Below, in pieces: positions 1 to 6,512 of a DNA stretch of 6,512 nucleotides. The notes below the pieces were generated by a model. It saw nothing but the letters and a program-made list of their open reading frames with translations, did not search any database and had not been told where the DNA came from. The position numbers and the translations under genes are program-made. Source of the stretch: Rhodoferax sp. GTDB lineage: Bacteria; Pseudomonadota; Gammaproteobacteria; Burkholderiales; Burkholderiaceae. The stretch is taken from positions 1 through 6,512 of the forward strand of contig JAQGNA010000495.1 of the NCBI GenBank assembly GCA_028292075.1, written 5' to 3'. Each line of letters starts with the position of its first letter. Position 1 is the first letter of the stretch.

Positions 1-702
1 GCCAAGGCGCTTCGCGGCGGCGACTTCTTCCTGCTGAGCTACTCGGGCCATGGCGGCCAGGTGCGCGACGTCAGTGGCGACGAGCCGGACAAACAGGACG
101 AGACCTGGTGCCTGTTCGACGGACAACTCATCGACGACGAGCTGTACCTCGAACTGAGCCGCTTTCGGGCCGGCGTGCGGGTGCTGGTGGTTTCCGACAG
201 CTGCCACAGCGGCTCGGTGACGCGCCAGTTGCCGCCGCAGCTGGAGACCGTGCCACACCAGCGGCCCAAGCTGATGCCGCCGGCGGTGTCCATGCGGGTC
301 TACCGCGAGCACCAGGCGTTCTACGACAAACTGCAGACCGACATGGCGCGGGCGGCGCCCAAGCCGGCGATCGACCCCGATACGGCGCTGTCCAACGTGG
401 CGGTCAGCGGCCGCCTGACGGCCATCGTCGGCGATTTCCAGCCGGCGGTGCTGCTGGTCTCGGGTTGCCAGGACAACCAGACATCGATGGACGGCGACCA
501 CAACGGCGCCTTCACCGAACAACTGCTCAAGGTGTGGAACAACGGCGCCTTCACCGGCGGGTATGCGCTGTTCCATGCGCGCATCAAGGCGCTGCTGCCG
601 CCGACCCAGTCGCCCAACCTGTTCGCCCTTGGCGATGCCGCCGCCTTCCTGAAACAGACGCCGTTCACGACGGAGGCGCCCGCCGCCAGAATGGCTGCCT
701 GA
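1..702 (+). CDS. Caspase/metacaspase-family protease (peptidase C14), 5' end missing
   Basis: This is the C-terminal 233 residues of a clan CD cysteine protease; the reading frame is open from base 1, so the start and the first strands of the p20 fold lie outside the window. Numbering from base 1, the catalytic His is H17 in SGHGGQ and the catalytic Cys is C68 in DSCHSG (codon 202-204). Between them an acidic stretch (D23 to E34, then D40) and the pair D45-D46 in LIDDEL resemble metacaspase calcium-binding positions. D66, two residues before the Cys, is the acidic S1-pocket position of metacaspases, which cleave after Arg or Lys. The later motifs CQDNQTS (156-162), NGAFT (168-172) and PNLFALGD (205-212) are usual p10-side features of bacterial caspase-family proteins. 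No membrane segment or extra C-terminal domain is present. It lies 61 bases before the hydrolase-CHAT gene in the same direction, which suggests a shared transcript. The family assignment is firm; calcium dependence, specificity and substrate are inferred. Confidence 0.93.
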   Translation, partial: AKALRGGDFFLLSYSGHGGQVRDVSGDEPDKQDETWCLFDGQLIDDELYLELSRFRAGVRVLVVSDSCHSGSVTRQLPPQLETVPHQRPKLMPPAVSMRVYREHQAFYDKLQTDMARAAPKPAIDPDTALSNVAVSGRLTAIVGDFQPAVLLVSGCQDNQTSMDGDHNGAFTEQLLKVWNNGAFTGGYALFHARIKALLPPTQSPNLFALGDAAAFLKQTPFTTEAPAARMAA

Positions 703-750
703 GCGTCATTGTTCCGCCCCACCCGGACCGAGCCCCGGCGCACCAAAGCC

Positions 751-759
751 AGAGGAGAA
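751..759 (+). promoter_or_regulatory. Ribosome binding site of the hydrolase-CHAT gene
   Basis: The purine run AGAGGAGAA contains AGGAG (753-757), which lies six bases before the ATG at 764. This is a near-ideal Shine-Dalgarno match and spacing, and it decides the start codon of the long downstream gene. The rest of the 703-763 gap shows no convincing hairpin followed by a T run, so I see no terminator separating the two genes. Confidence 0.8.
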
Positions 760-763
760 CCGC

Positions 764-1363
764 ATGGCCAGCCGCGCAGAAGACATCATCTTCACCGTGC
801 CGGGCGAGACATCGCAGGCGACCCCGGCGAGCAAGGCCACCAAGCCCAGCACGACCGGCACGACCGGTCGGGGCCTGGCGCCGGCCGATGCGCGCGGCAA
901 GGTCGTCACTTCAGTGCGGCTCGGGACGAAGCGGGGCCGTGCCGCCCCGGTGCGGGTCGCCGCCCGCCCGGGCCGCGACGTGGTGGTCCTGCGCATCGCG
1001 CAGGGCCCGACGCTGGTGCTGCATCCCGAGGACGCGCGCGACCTGATGCTGGCCCAGTCCAGCGGGCCGGTGAGCGGCGCCACCACCAGGCGCCCGGTCG
1101 ACGAGATCGCCGTGCCCGCGCAGCTGCAGTGGCCCAGGCACGACACGCCTGCATCGCGCGGCTGGGCCGGCCAGGCGGTGCTCGACAGTTTCGAGGTCGT
1201 GACCGGGCTGTTCAAGGACACGGCCGTCACCCTGGCCACCGCGGCCATCACCCGCCGGCTCGATGGCCAGGTGGCGCCAGGCCTCTACGCCCTGCCCCGG
1301 ACCGCCCTGCCCGCGTCGCTGAAAGAAGCCGGAAAACGCTGCCTGCAGCCGATGCCGCCGGCC
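764..1363 (+). other. N-terminal region (residues 1-200) of the giant protein, unassigned
   Basis: I recognise no family. Residues ~15-45 are rich in Thr, Ser, Ala, Pro and Gly and look disordered. Residues ~46-72 are strongly basic (many Arg and Lys). A short stretch at ~72-95 (RDVVVLRIAQ and following) looks like beta strands, and residues ~135-165 look helical. It may be a small docking or regulatory domain before the first hydrolase; no function can be read from it. Confidence 0.4.
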
Positions 1364-4300
1364 GCAGGCCCGCTGCTGGTGCTGCTCCACGGCACCTTCG
1401 TCGACACGCCCGGCACCTTCGGCCTGCTCTGGACGCGTCAACCGGCCCTGGTGGCCGCCCTGTTCGCGCACTACGGCGAGCGCGTCTACGGCTACGACCA
1501 TGCGACGCTCGGCACCGGCCCCATCGCCAATGCGCTGGCGTTGGCGCAAGCCCTGCCGACCGGGGCCCGCCTGCACCTGCTGGCGCATTCGCGTGGCGGG
1601 CTGGTCGGCGAGATCCTGGCACGCGCCTGTGCGCCGGCGCCGCTGACCGACGGCGAGCTGGCCTGCTTTGCCGACCCGGCGCACCACGGCCAGCGCGACG
1701 ACCTGTTGGCGCTGGTCCGCGTCGCGCGCGAAAAGCGGCTGGCGGTGGAACGGCTGGTGCGCGTGGGCTGCCCGGTGCGCGGCACCATGCTGGCGTCGCG
1801 GCGGCTCGACGCCTACCTGTCGGTCATCAAGTGGGGACTTGAACTCGCCAGTGTGCCGGTGGCGCCGCAATTGGTCGACTTTCTCTACGAGGTGGCCCGC
1901 CGCCGCGCCAACCCTGCCGAGCTGCCCGGCCTCGAGGCGATGATGCCCGACAGCCCGCTGGTGCAATGGCTCAACCAGGTGAGCGAACCCGTGCCCGGCC
2001 AGTTGCGGGTGGTGGCCGGCGACATGCAGGGCGACAGCGTGGGCAGCTGGGCCAAGACGCTGCTGGCCGACGCGTTCTTCTGGACCGACAACGACCTCGT
2101 CGTGCAGACGCGTTCGATGTATGGCGGCCTGGCCCGGTCCGGGGGTGCCAGCTTCCTGCTCGACCGCGGTGGCCAGGTCTCGCACTTCGGCTACTTCGCG
2201 AATGCCGTCACCGCGTCCGCCGCGGTGGCCGGGCTGACCGAATCCGCCCCGGCCGGCTTCAAGCCGATCGGCCCGCTGTCATGGGCCGGGCAGGATGCGA
2301 GCGGAAGCCGGGCCGCGCCGCCGGCATTTGGCAGCCTGGCGCGCGCCGTCGCTGATCCGGCCAGGCCGGCGGTCTTCGTGCTGCCCGGCATTCTGGGATC
2401 GAACCTGCAGCGCGACGGCCAGCGCATCTGGGTCGGCCTGCGCTTCGTCAACGGCCTGAAGAAGCTGGCCTGGGATCCGGCCACGGCCGACCTGGTCACG
2501 CCAGACGGCCCGGTCGGCAAGGTCTACGACAAGCTGATCGGTCAGCTGGCCGCCACGCACGAGGTGGTCGCCTTCGCCTACGACTGGCGCCGCCCGCTGG
2601 AAGACGAAGCCCGGCGGCTTGCGCTGGCCATCGAGGCCGCGCTGGACTTGCGCCAGGCCAGCGGGCAGCCGGTGCGCATCCTCGCCCATTCGATGGGCGG
2701 CCTGCTGGCGCGCACGCTGCAACTGGAGCAACCCGCCGTGTGGCGCCGCATGATGGACCGGCCCGGCGCACGCCTGCTGATGCTGGGCACACCGAACGCG
2801 GGCTCCTGGTCGCCGATGCAGGTGCTGTCGGGGGACGACACCTTCGGCAACGCGCTGTCGGCGTTCGGCGCGCTGTTCGACAACCGGGGGGCGCGCCAGG
2901 TCATGGCCGGCATGCCGGGCTTCCTTCAGCTGCAGGCGGCACTGCTCGACCCTGCCCAAGGCCTCGACCGCGAAGCCACCTGGCAGCGCCTGGCCGACGA
3001 AGACCTGTCCCGCCTGCGCGACCGCAGCTTCTGGCACGACGCCGGCCTGCAGCTCACCGCCTACCAGTGGGACGCGCCGCCGCAGGCCGTGCTCGACCAG
3101 GCCGTGGCGCTGCGCCGTCGCTTGGACCAACAGGCCGCCACGCTGGGCGAAGACGCCGGCCGCATGTTGCTGGTGGCCGGCCACGCGCGCTTCACGCCGG
3201 ACGGCATCACCCTGGGCGCCGAAGGCCTCGAATACCTGGGCGCGCCAGACCAGGGCGACGGCCGCGCCACTTTGGCCAGTGCGCGGCTGCCCGGCGTGGC
3301 CACCTGGCAGGCCGACGCGGCGCACGGCGACCTGCCCGGCGCGCCCGACGCCATTCCGGCTTACATCGAGCTGCTGCAAAACGGCACGACCGCCCTGTTG
3401 CCGCGCCTGCCCGACCCGGCACCTGGCGCCCGTGCCTTGCCCGTGGCAGCGGCCCGGCTGCACGCAAGGCCGTCGCGCGGTCTGCATGAAGACGCAACCG
3501 CCGCCTCGGATGCCGGGGATGCAGCCCAAACCGCAATGCCGGTGTCCGAAGTCGACGACCTGTTCACCACGCTGCCGCCGACCTCCACCGCCGATGCGGG
3601 TCTGTCGATCGAAGGTGGGACGCCGCGGGCACTGAGCCCACGGCTCGCACCTGCCAACGACACCGGTCCGCTGCCAGTCTCGGTGCTCAACGGCGATCTG
3701 CGCTTCGTTCACCAGCCACTGATCGTCGGCCACTACCGTGCGCTGCTGTTGACCGGCACCGAGGCGGTGGTCGACGGCCTGCTGGGCCATGCCATGCGGG
3801 AGTCGCTGGCCGCCGGCCTCTACCCCGACGCGCCCGGCGCGCAGCAGGTGTTCATGAACCTGCGCCCGCCCGAAGACAACCTGCTCGACCTGCCGCGCCC
3901 GCATGCGGTGGTGGTGGCCGGTCTCGGCAACGAAGGCAAACTGCGCGCCACCGACCTGGCCTACACCGTCTGCCAGGCCGTGCTGGCCTATGCCCAGCGC
4001 GTGGCCGAGCGCCGGGGTGCCCCCTCGGAGGGCGCGGCCGGCATGCCACCGGCCGACTTCGAGATGGCGGCGACGCTGGTGGGCAGCGGCGGCACCGGGG
4101 TGACTGCCGGCGCGGCGGCACAGGCCGTGGCCCAGGGCGCGTTCGACGCCAACCAGAAGCTGCGCCAAAGCCAGTGGCCGGTGCTGCGCCACCTGACGCT
4201 GGTCGAGGTCTACCTCGACCGCGCCGCCGAGGCCTGGCGCGCCCTGCAGGTGCAGGCCACCGCCGCGCCCGGGCAGGTCGACCTGGTCGGCACCGTGCGG

Positions 4301-6433
4301 CAAGGCACCGGCGCCATGCGGCGCCTGCTCGACTCCAGCTACCGCGGCGCCGCCTACGACCTCATCAGCGCCCTCACCGGACCGGCCGAACACGGGCAGG
4401 CCACCATCGCCTACACCCTCGACACCCGGCGCGCGCGCACGGAAGTCCGCGCGCTGCAGACCCAGGGCACGCTGCTGCGTGAACTCGTGCAGAAGGCTTC
4501 GAACGATGCCAACCGCGACCCGCTGATCGGCCGCACGCTGTTCAACCTGCTGGTGCCGGTGGAGATGGAGCCGTTCCTCGGCGGCACCAGCGAGATGATC
4601 ATCGAGCTCGACAGCGGCACGGCCGTGATCCCGTGGGAGCTGCTGGACACCGGCCAGGGCGCTGGCGCGAAGTCCGGCGACATCCGTCCCTGGGCGATCC
4701 GCAGCAAGCTGCTGCGGCGGCTGCAGCTGAGCAGCGAACAATTCCGCATGCAGGTGTCCGACGCCACAGCCGACGACAACGTGCTGGTCATCGGCGAGCC
4801 GCTGTGCGATGGCGAGCGCTTTTTGCCGCTGCCCGGGGCGCGCGCCGAGGCCCATGCGGTGGCGGCCTGCGTGGCAGGCGGCCGCAACAGCATCGACCCG
4901 GACCGGCTCACCGTCCTGGCGAGCGGGCGCGATGACGCCCGTTCGGTGATCAACGCGCTGTTCGAGCGGCCCTACCGCGTGGTGCACATCGCCGGCCACG
5001 GCATGCCGGCCGCGCCGGGTCAGACCGGCGGCGTGGTGCTGTCCGGAGAAACCTTTCTCGGCGCCGCCGAGGTGCAGGCCATGCGCACGGTGCCAGAGCT
5101 GGTGTTCCTCAACTGCTGCCACCTGGCAGGGCGATCGGCCACGGCGGCGCTGATGCCCTACGACCGTGCCAGCTTCGCCGCCAACATGGCCGATGCGCTG
5201 ATCGGCGTCGGCGTGCGTTGCGTGATTGCCGCGGGCTGGGCGGTGGAAGACGCCGCAGCCGAGTGCTTCGCCACCACGTTCTACGACGTGCTGTTGCGCG
5301 GCGAGCGCTTCATCGATGCGGTGGCCGCGGCCCGCACCGCCGCCTGGCAGCTCAACCCCGCAGGCAACACATGGGCGGCCTACCAATGCTACGGCGACCC
5401 CAGCTGGCCCTGGCGCCGCGGCGGCGCCGATGCGCAGCGCGCCCCGCCGGCGCTGGCCGACGAGTTCGCCAGCGTGTCCTCGCCCGTCGCCCTGACCCTG
5501 GCGCTCGAGAACCTGGTGGTCGGGCTGCGCTTCGGCGGCGCGACGCCTGCGCTGCAGCGCGCCAAGGTCGCCTTTCTGGCAGAGCGCCACGCCGGGGCGT
5601 GGGGCGGCATGGGCGCGGTGGCCGAGTCCTTCGGCCTTGCTTTCGCCGAGGCGCAGGACCTCGACCAGTCGATCGACTGGTACCGCCGGGCCCTGGCGGC
5701 CAACGACGGCAGCGCTTCCCTCAGGGCGGTGGAGCAGCTCGGCAACCTGCTGGCGCGGCGCGGTGAACTGGCCGAAGCGCCCGAGGACAGCCGCCGAGAC
5801 ATCGACGAGTCGCTCGACAGACTGCAGCGGCTGGCAAGCCTGTTGCCCACGGCGGAGCGGCACAACCTGCTCGGCTCGGCCTGGAAGCGGCGCGCCATGG
5901 TCGCCAGCCGCAGCCATGACGGCCCCGGCGAACGCGAGGCGCTCGAGGCCATGGTCCGCCACTACGGCCTGGCCGAGGCGCTGACCACCGCAGCCGGCGA
6001 CGAGCCGGTGTTCTATGCGGCGTTGAACGGCATCGCCGGCGAACTGCGGCTGGCCATTCTGCAAGGCCACCGGCCGCGGATCGACCCCGGCCGGCTGGAG
6101 GCGGTGCGCCATGCCCTGCAGGTGGCAACCATGGCGCGGCCCGATTTCTGGAGCGTGGTGGGCGGCATCGAACTGCGGCTGCAGCAGGCGCTGGCCGATG
6201 GGAACCTGGCGCGGATCGGCTTGGGGCTGCTGCGCGAGATGCGCGACCTGAAGGGCCGGGTGCCGTCGCCGGCGATGTGGGCCTCGGTGCATGCGCAGGC
6301 GCGCTTCACGCTTGTGCCGTACCAGGCGCAAGCAAAGCTGGGTGAGCCCGAACGGCGGGCTGCACAGGCCTTGCTCGACGGATTAGCGCCGCTGGCCATG
6401 GCGCAGAGCCAGGCGCACCCATCGCCTCTTTGA
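764..6433 (+). CDS. Giant multidomain protein: two alpha/beta hydrolases, CHAT protease, helical C-terminus
   Basis: This 1889-residue protein has, in order: a basic, low-complexity N-terminus (1-~110); a first alpha/beta hydrolase (~200-490; S276, D444, H474); an LCAT-like alpha/beta hydrolase (~535-870; S643, D832, H854); a Pro/Ala-rich linker (~880-970); an unassigned alpha/beta module (~971-1225); a CHAT cysteine protease (~1250-1552; H1412, C1452); and a helical, TPR-like tail (~1565-1889). All three putative catalytic sites look intact. No signal peptide or membrane segment is evident, so it is probably cytoplasmic. The ATG at 764 is supported by AGGAG six bases upstream. The frame is unbroken to the TGA at 6431-6433, and codon use is uniformly GC-rich, so the fusion looks genuine rather than a frameshift or assembly artefact. 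It follows a caspase-family protease gene and probably shares its operon. Domain identities come from motifs; the combined role, perhaps protease-controlled lipid or ester hydrolysis in a conflict system, is inferred. Confidence 0.93.
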   Translation: MASRAEDIIFTVPGETSQATPASKATKPSTTGTTGRGLAPADARGKVVTSVRLGTKRGRAAPVRVAARPGRDVVVLRIAQGPTLVLHPEDARDLMLAQSSGPVSGATTRRPVDEIAVPAQLQWPRHDTPASRGWAGQAVLDSFEVVTGLFKDTAVTLATAAITRRLDGQVAPGLYALPRTALPASLKEAGKRCLQPMPPAAGPLLVLLHGTFVDTPGTFGLLWTRQPALVAALFAHYGERVYGYDHATLGTGPIANALALAQALPTGARLHLLAHSRGGLVGEILARACAPAPLTDGELACFADPAHHGQRDDLLALVRVAREKRLAVERLVRVGCPVRGTMLASRRLDAYLSVIKWGLELASVPVAPQLVDFLYEVARRRANPAELPGLEAMMPDSPLVQWLNQVSEPVPGQLRVVAGDMQGDSVGSWAKTLLADAFFWTDNDLVVQTRSMYGGLARSGGASFLLDRGGQVSHFGYFANAVTASAAVAGLTESAPAGFKPIGPLSWAGQDASGSRAAPPAFGSLARAVADPARPAVFVLPGILGSNLQRDGQRIWVGLRFVNGLKKLAWDPATADLVTPDGPVGKVYDKLIGQLAATHEVVAFAYDWRRPLEDEARRLALAIEAALDLRQASGQPVRILAHSMGGLLARTLQLEQPAVWRRMMDRPGARLLMLGTPNAGSWSPMQVLSGDDTFGNALSAFGALFDNRGARQVMAGMPGFLQLQAALLDPAQGLDREATWQRLADEDLSRLRDRSFWHDAGLQLTAYQWDAPPQAVLDQAVALRRRLDQQAATLGEDAGRMLLVAGHARFTPDGITLGAEGLEYLGAPDQGDGRATLASARLPGVATWQADAAHGDLPGAPDAIPAYIELLQNGTTALLPRLPDPAPGARALPVAAARLHARPSRGLHEDATAASDAGDAAQTAMPVSEVDDLFTTLPPTSTADAGLSIEGGTPRALSPRLAPANDTGPLPVSVLNGDLRFVHQPLIVGHYRALLLTGTEAVVDGLLGHAMRESLAAGLYPDAPGAQQVFMNLRPPEDNLLDLPRPHAVVVAGLGNEGKLRATDLAYTVCQAVLAYAQRVAERRGAPSEGAAGMPPADFEMAATLVGSGGTGVTAGAAAQAVAQGAFDANQKLRQSQWPVLRHLTLVEVYLDRAAEAWRALQVQATAAPGQVDLVGTVRQGTGAMRRLLDSSYRGAAYDLISALTGPAEHGQATIAYTLDTRRARTEVRALQTQGTLLRELVQKASNDANRDPLIGRTLFNLLVPVEMEPFLGGTSEMIIELDSGTAVIPWELLDTGQGAGAKSGDIRPWAIRSKLLRRLQLSSEQFRMQVSDATADDNVLVIGEPLCDGERFLPLPGARAEAHAVAACVAGGRNSIDPDRLTVLASGRDDARSVINALFERPYRVVHIAGHGMPAAPGQTGGVVLSGETFLGAAEVQAMRTVPELVFLNCCHLAGRSATAALMPYDRASFAANMADALIGVGVRCVIAAGWAVEDAAAECFATTFYDVLLRGERFIDAVAAARTAAWQLNPAGNTWAAYQCYGDPSWPWRRGGADAQRAPPALADEFASVSSPVALTLALENLVVGLRFGGATPALQRAKVAFLAERHAGAWGGMGAVAESFGLAFAEAQDLDQSIDWYRRALAANDGSASLRAVEQLGNLLARRGELAEAPEDSRRDIDESLDRLQRLASLLPTAERHNLLGSAWKRRAMVASRSHDGPGEREALEAMVRHYGLAEALTTAAGDEPVFYAALNGIAGELRLAILQGHRPRIDPGRLEAVRHALQVATMARPDFWSVVGGIELRLQQALADGNLARIGLGLLREMRDLKGRVPSPAMWASVHAQARFTLVPYQAQAKLGEPERRAAQALLDGLAPLAMAQSQAHPSPL
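1361..2233 (+). other. First alpha/beta hydrolase domain (residues ~200-490)
   Basis: The strand LLVLLHG (204-210) followed by TF is a typical oxyanion-side HG motif of alpha/beta hydrolases. The nucleophile elbow is AHSRGG, with S276 (codon 1589-1591). The likely acid is D444 in TDNDLVVQ, in the usual position before a substrate-side loop. The likely catalytic His is H474 in VSHFGYF. All three fall in the canonical order and spacing for a lipase/esterase-type serine hydrolase with a sizeable insertion after the nucleophile. Substrate is unknown; a lipid or ester is the family expectation. A lipase-like domain of this type is known to accompany CHAT proteins, but I cannot name the exact family with certainty. 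Confidence 0.8.
2366..3373 (+). other. Second, LCAT/PDAT-like alpha/beta hydrolase domain (residues ~535-870)
   Basis: The start VFVLPGILGSNL (537-548), followed by IWVG, is the hallmark opening of lecithin:cholesterol acyltransferase-like enzymes. AYDWRRP (605-611) matches their conserved YDWR segment. The nucleophile elbow is AHSMGG, with S643, followed by LGTPNAGS (674-681), another LCAT-type signature. The likely acid is D832 in QGDGRATL and the likely His is H854 in AAHGDL, matching the GDGTV and HxxL patterns of the family. The domain should act as an acyltransferase or phospholipase-type acyl hydrolase. It differs clearly in sequence from the first hydrolase domain, so it is not a simple recent tandem duplication. 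Confidence 0.85.
3401..3673 (+). other. Low-complexity interdomain linker (residues ~880-970)
   Basis: Residues ~880-970 are rich in Ala, Pro, Asp, Thr and Ser, have little hydrophobic periodicity, and contain several isolated Arg residues. This looks like a flexible, exposed linker joining the hydrolase half of the protein to the half that carries the CHAT domain. Codon use is slightly less GC-biased here than in the flanking domains, as is common for unstructured segments. Confidence 0.6.
3674..4438 (+). other. Unassigned alpha/beta module before CHAT (residues ~971-1225)
   Basis: The segment opens with VSVLNGDLRFV (972-982) and QPLIVGHY (984-991), continues with a helix-rich stretch, then has a strand-turn-helix VVVAGLGNEG (1049-1058) and a Gly-rich loop GSGGTG (1107-1112). 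Alternating strands and helices with Gly-rich turns suggest a compact alpha/beta domain. The order loosely recalls the macro-like N-terminal domain of M17 aminopeptidases, which would suit ligand binding, but this is only a resemblance of pattern. No catalytic motif is recognised. Confidence 0.45.
4511..5419 (+). other. CHAT cysteine protease domain (residues ~1250-1552)
   Basis: CHAT domains are caspase-fold (clan CD) proteases found in TPR-CHAT proteins. The entry segment contains IPWELL (1289-1294), a common CHAT motif. The catalytic His is H1412 in HIAGHG. The catalytic Cys is most likely C1452, since FLNCCHLAG aligns with the usual LSAC pattern; C1451 is its direct neighbour. The hydrophobic strand CVIAAGWAV (1486-1494) and the closing WAAYQCYGDPSW (1537-1548) are standard for the end of the domain. 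All expected landmarks are present, so it should be an active protease. Confidence 0.92.
5456..6430 (+). other. Helical, TPR-like C-terminal region (residues ~1565-1889)
   Basis: The region is almost wholly alpha-helical by composition and hydrophobic spacing. One segment, SIDWYRRALAANDG (1636-1649), followed by a paired helix with LGNLLARRGEL, matches the tetratricopeptide-repeat pattern well; later helix pairs are degenerate. TPR-like repeats next to CHAT usually bind protein partners or regulate the protease. The exact number of repeats cannot be counted reliably by eye. Confidence 0.55.
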
Positions 6434-6442
6434 AGAGAGCCG

Positions 6443-6512
6443 ATGTCGACATGGTTCCAGAGAAGTCATCACCCGGAGACGCTCCCCGGTCCGGCCCGGG
6501 TGCCGATGCACT
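6443..6512 (+). CDS. Probable start of a third gene, cut by the window edge
   Basis: An ATG nine bases after the preceding TGA opens a frame that runs to the window end (23 full codons, beginning MSTWFQRSHH). The purine run GAAGAGAG (6432-6439) just upstream could serve as a ribosome binding site, although its spacing is short. About 19 of 23 third positions are G or C, consistent with the genes upstream. A competing ATG at 6451 in another frame (beginning MVPEKSSPGD) has better spacing to the purine run but a less GC-biased third position. Too little is visible to suggest a product. Either start would make it the next gene of the same operon. Confidence 0.35.
   Translation, partial: MSTWFQRSHHPETLPGPARVPMH

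Noticed and set aside
502..555. A 15-base direct repeat (AACGGCGCCTTCACC at 502-516 and 541-555), spaced 39 bases
   Set aside because: Both copies are in frame and encode NGAFT within the caspase p10-side region. The first copy is a usual family motif, so the repeat is probably coincidental codon reuse or a small local duplication, not a mobile or CRISPR repeat.
703..763. Possible terminator or promoter in the gap between the two genes
   Set aside because: No stem-loop followed by a T run and no recognisable -35/-10 pair could be found; only the ribosome binding site is supported.
709..1842. A 377-codon plus-strand frame overlapping the start of the giant gene
   Set aside because: Arg/Ala/Pro-rich translation with no domain motif, out of frame with the hydrolase motifs and lacking a ribosome site of its own.
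911..2185. A 424-codon open frame on the minus strand
   Set aside because: Same antisense shadow effect; low-complexity His/Gln/Arg-rich translation, opposite the N-terminal region and first hydrolase domain.
2279..6331. A 1350-codon open frame on the minus strand opposite the giant gene
   Set aside because: It is the antisense shadow expected in very GC-rich DNA, where stop codons are rare. Its translation is rich in His, Gln, Arg and Gly with no recognisable motif, while the plus strand carries several intact catalytic motifs throughout the same span.
6471..6506. GC-rich partly palindromic stretch near the right edge
   Set aside because: The CCGG/CCCGGG elements do not form a convincing stem followed by a T run, and the stretch lies inside a probable coding frame.

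Overview
The window holds two long, codirectional, very GC-rich coding regions that account for almost every base. GC-biased third codon positions and protein composition rich in Ala, Arg and Gly suggest a high-GC proteobacterium. A Burkholderiales-type betaproteobacterium is my guess, but no marker gene here proves it.

Layout: (1) Bases 1-702 encode the C-terminal 233 residues of a caspase/metacaspase-family cysteine protease (peptidase C14). Its start lies off the left edge. It keeps the catalytic His (SGHGGQ) and Cys (DSCHSG). (2) A 61-base gap carries a strong Shine-Dalgarno sequence and no visible terminator. (3) Bases 764-6433 encode one 1889-residue multidomain protein. In order it has a basic, flexible N-terminus, a first alpha/beta hydrolase (Ser276), a second, LCAT-like alpha/beta hydrolase (Ser643), a disordered linker, an unassigned alpha/beta module, a CHAT protease domain (His1412 and Cys1452) and a helical, TPR-like C-terminus. 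(4) Nine bases after its stop, a third gene probably begins at 6443 and runs off the right edge.

The two complete or near-complete genes bring together two clan CD cysteine proteases (caspase and CHAT) and two serine-hydrolase (lipase/acyltransferase-like) domains. No signal peptides or membrane segments are evident in what can be seen. The combination of proteases and lipase-like effectors in one probable operon resembles bacterial conflict or programmed-death systems, in which a protease cascade controls a toxic activity. That role is inferred. The sequence itself shows the domain motifs, their order and the gene arrangement. No RNA genes, CRISPR arrays, insertion sequences or attachment sites were seen.
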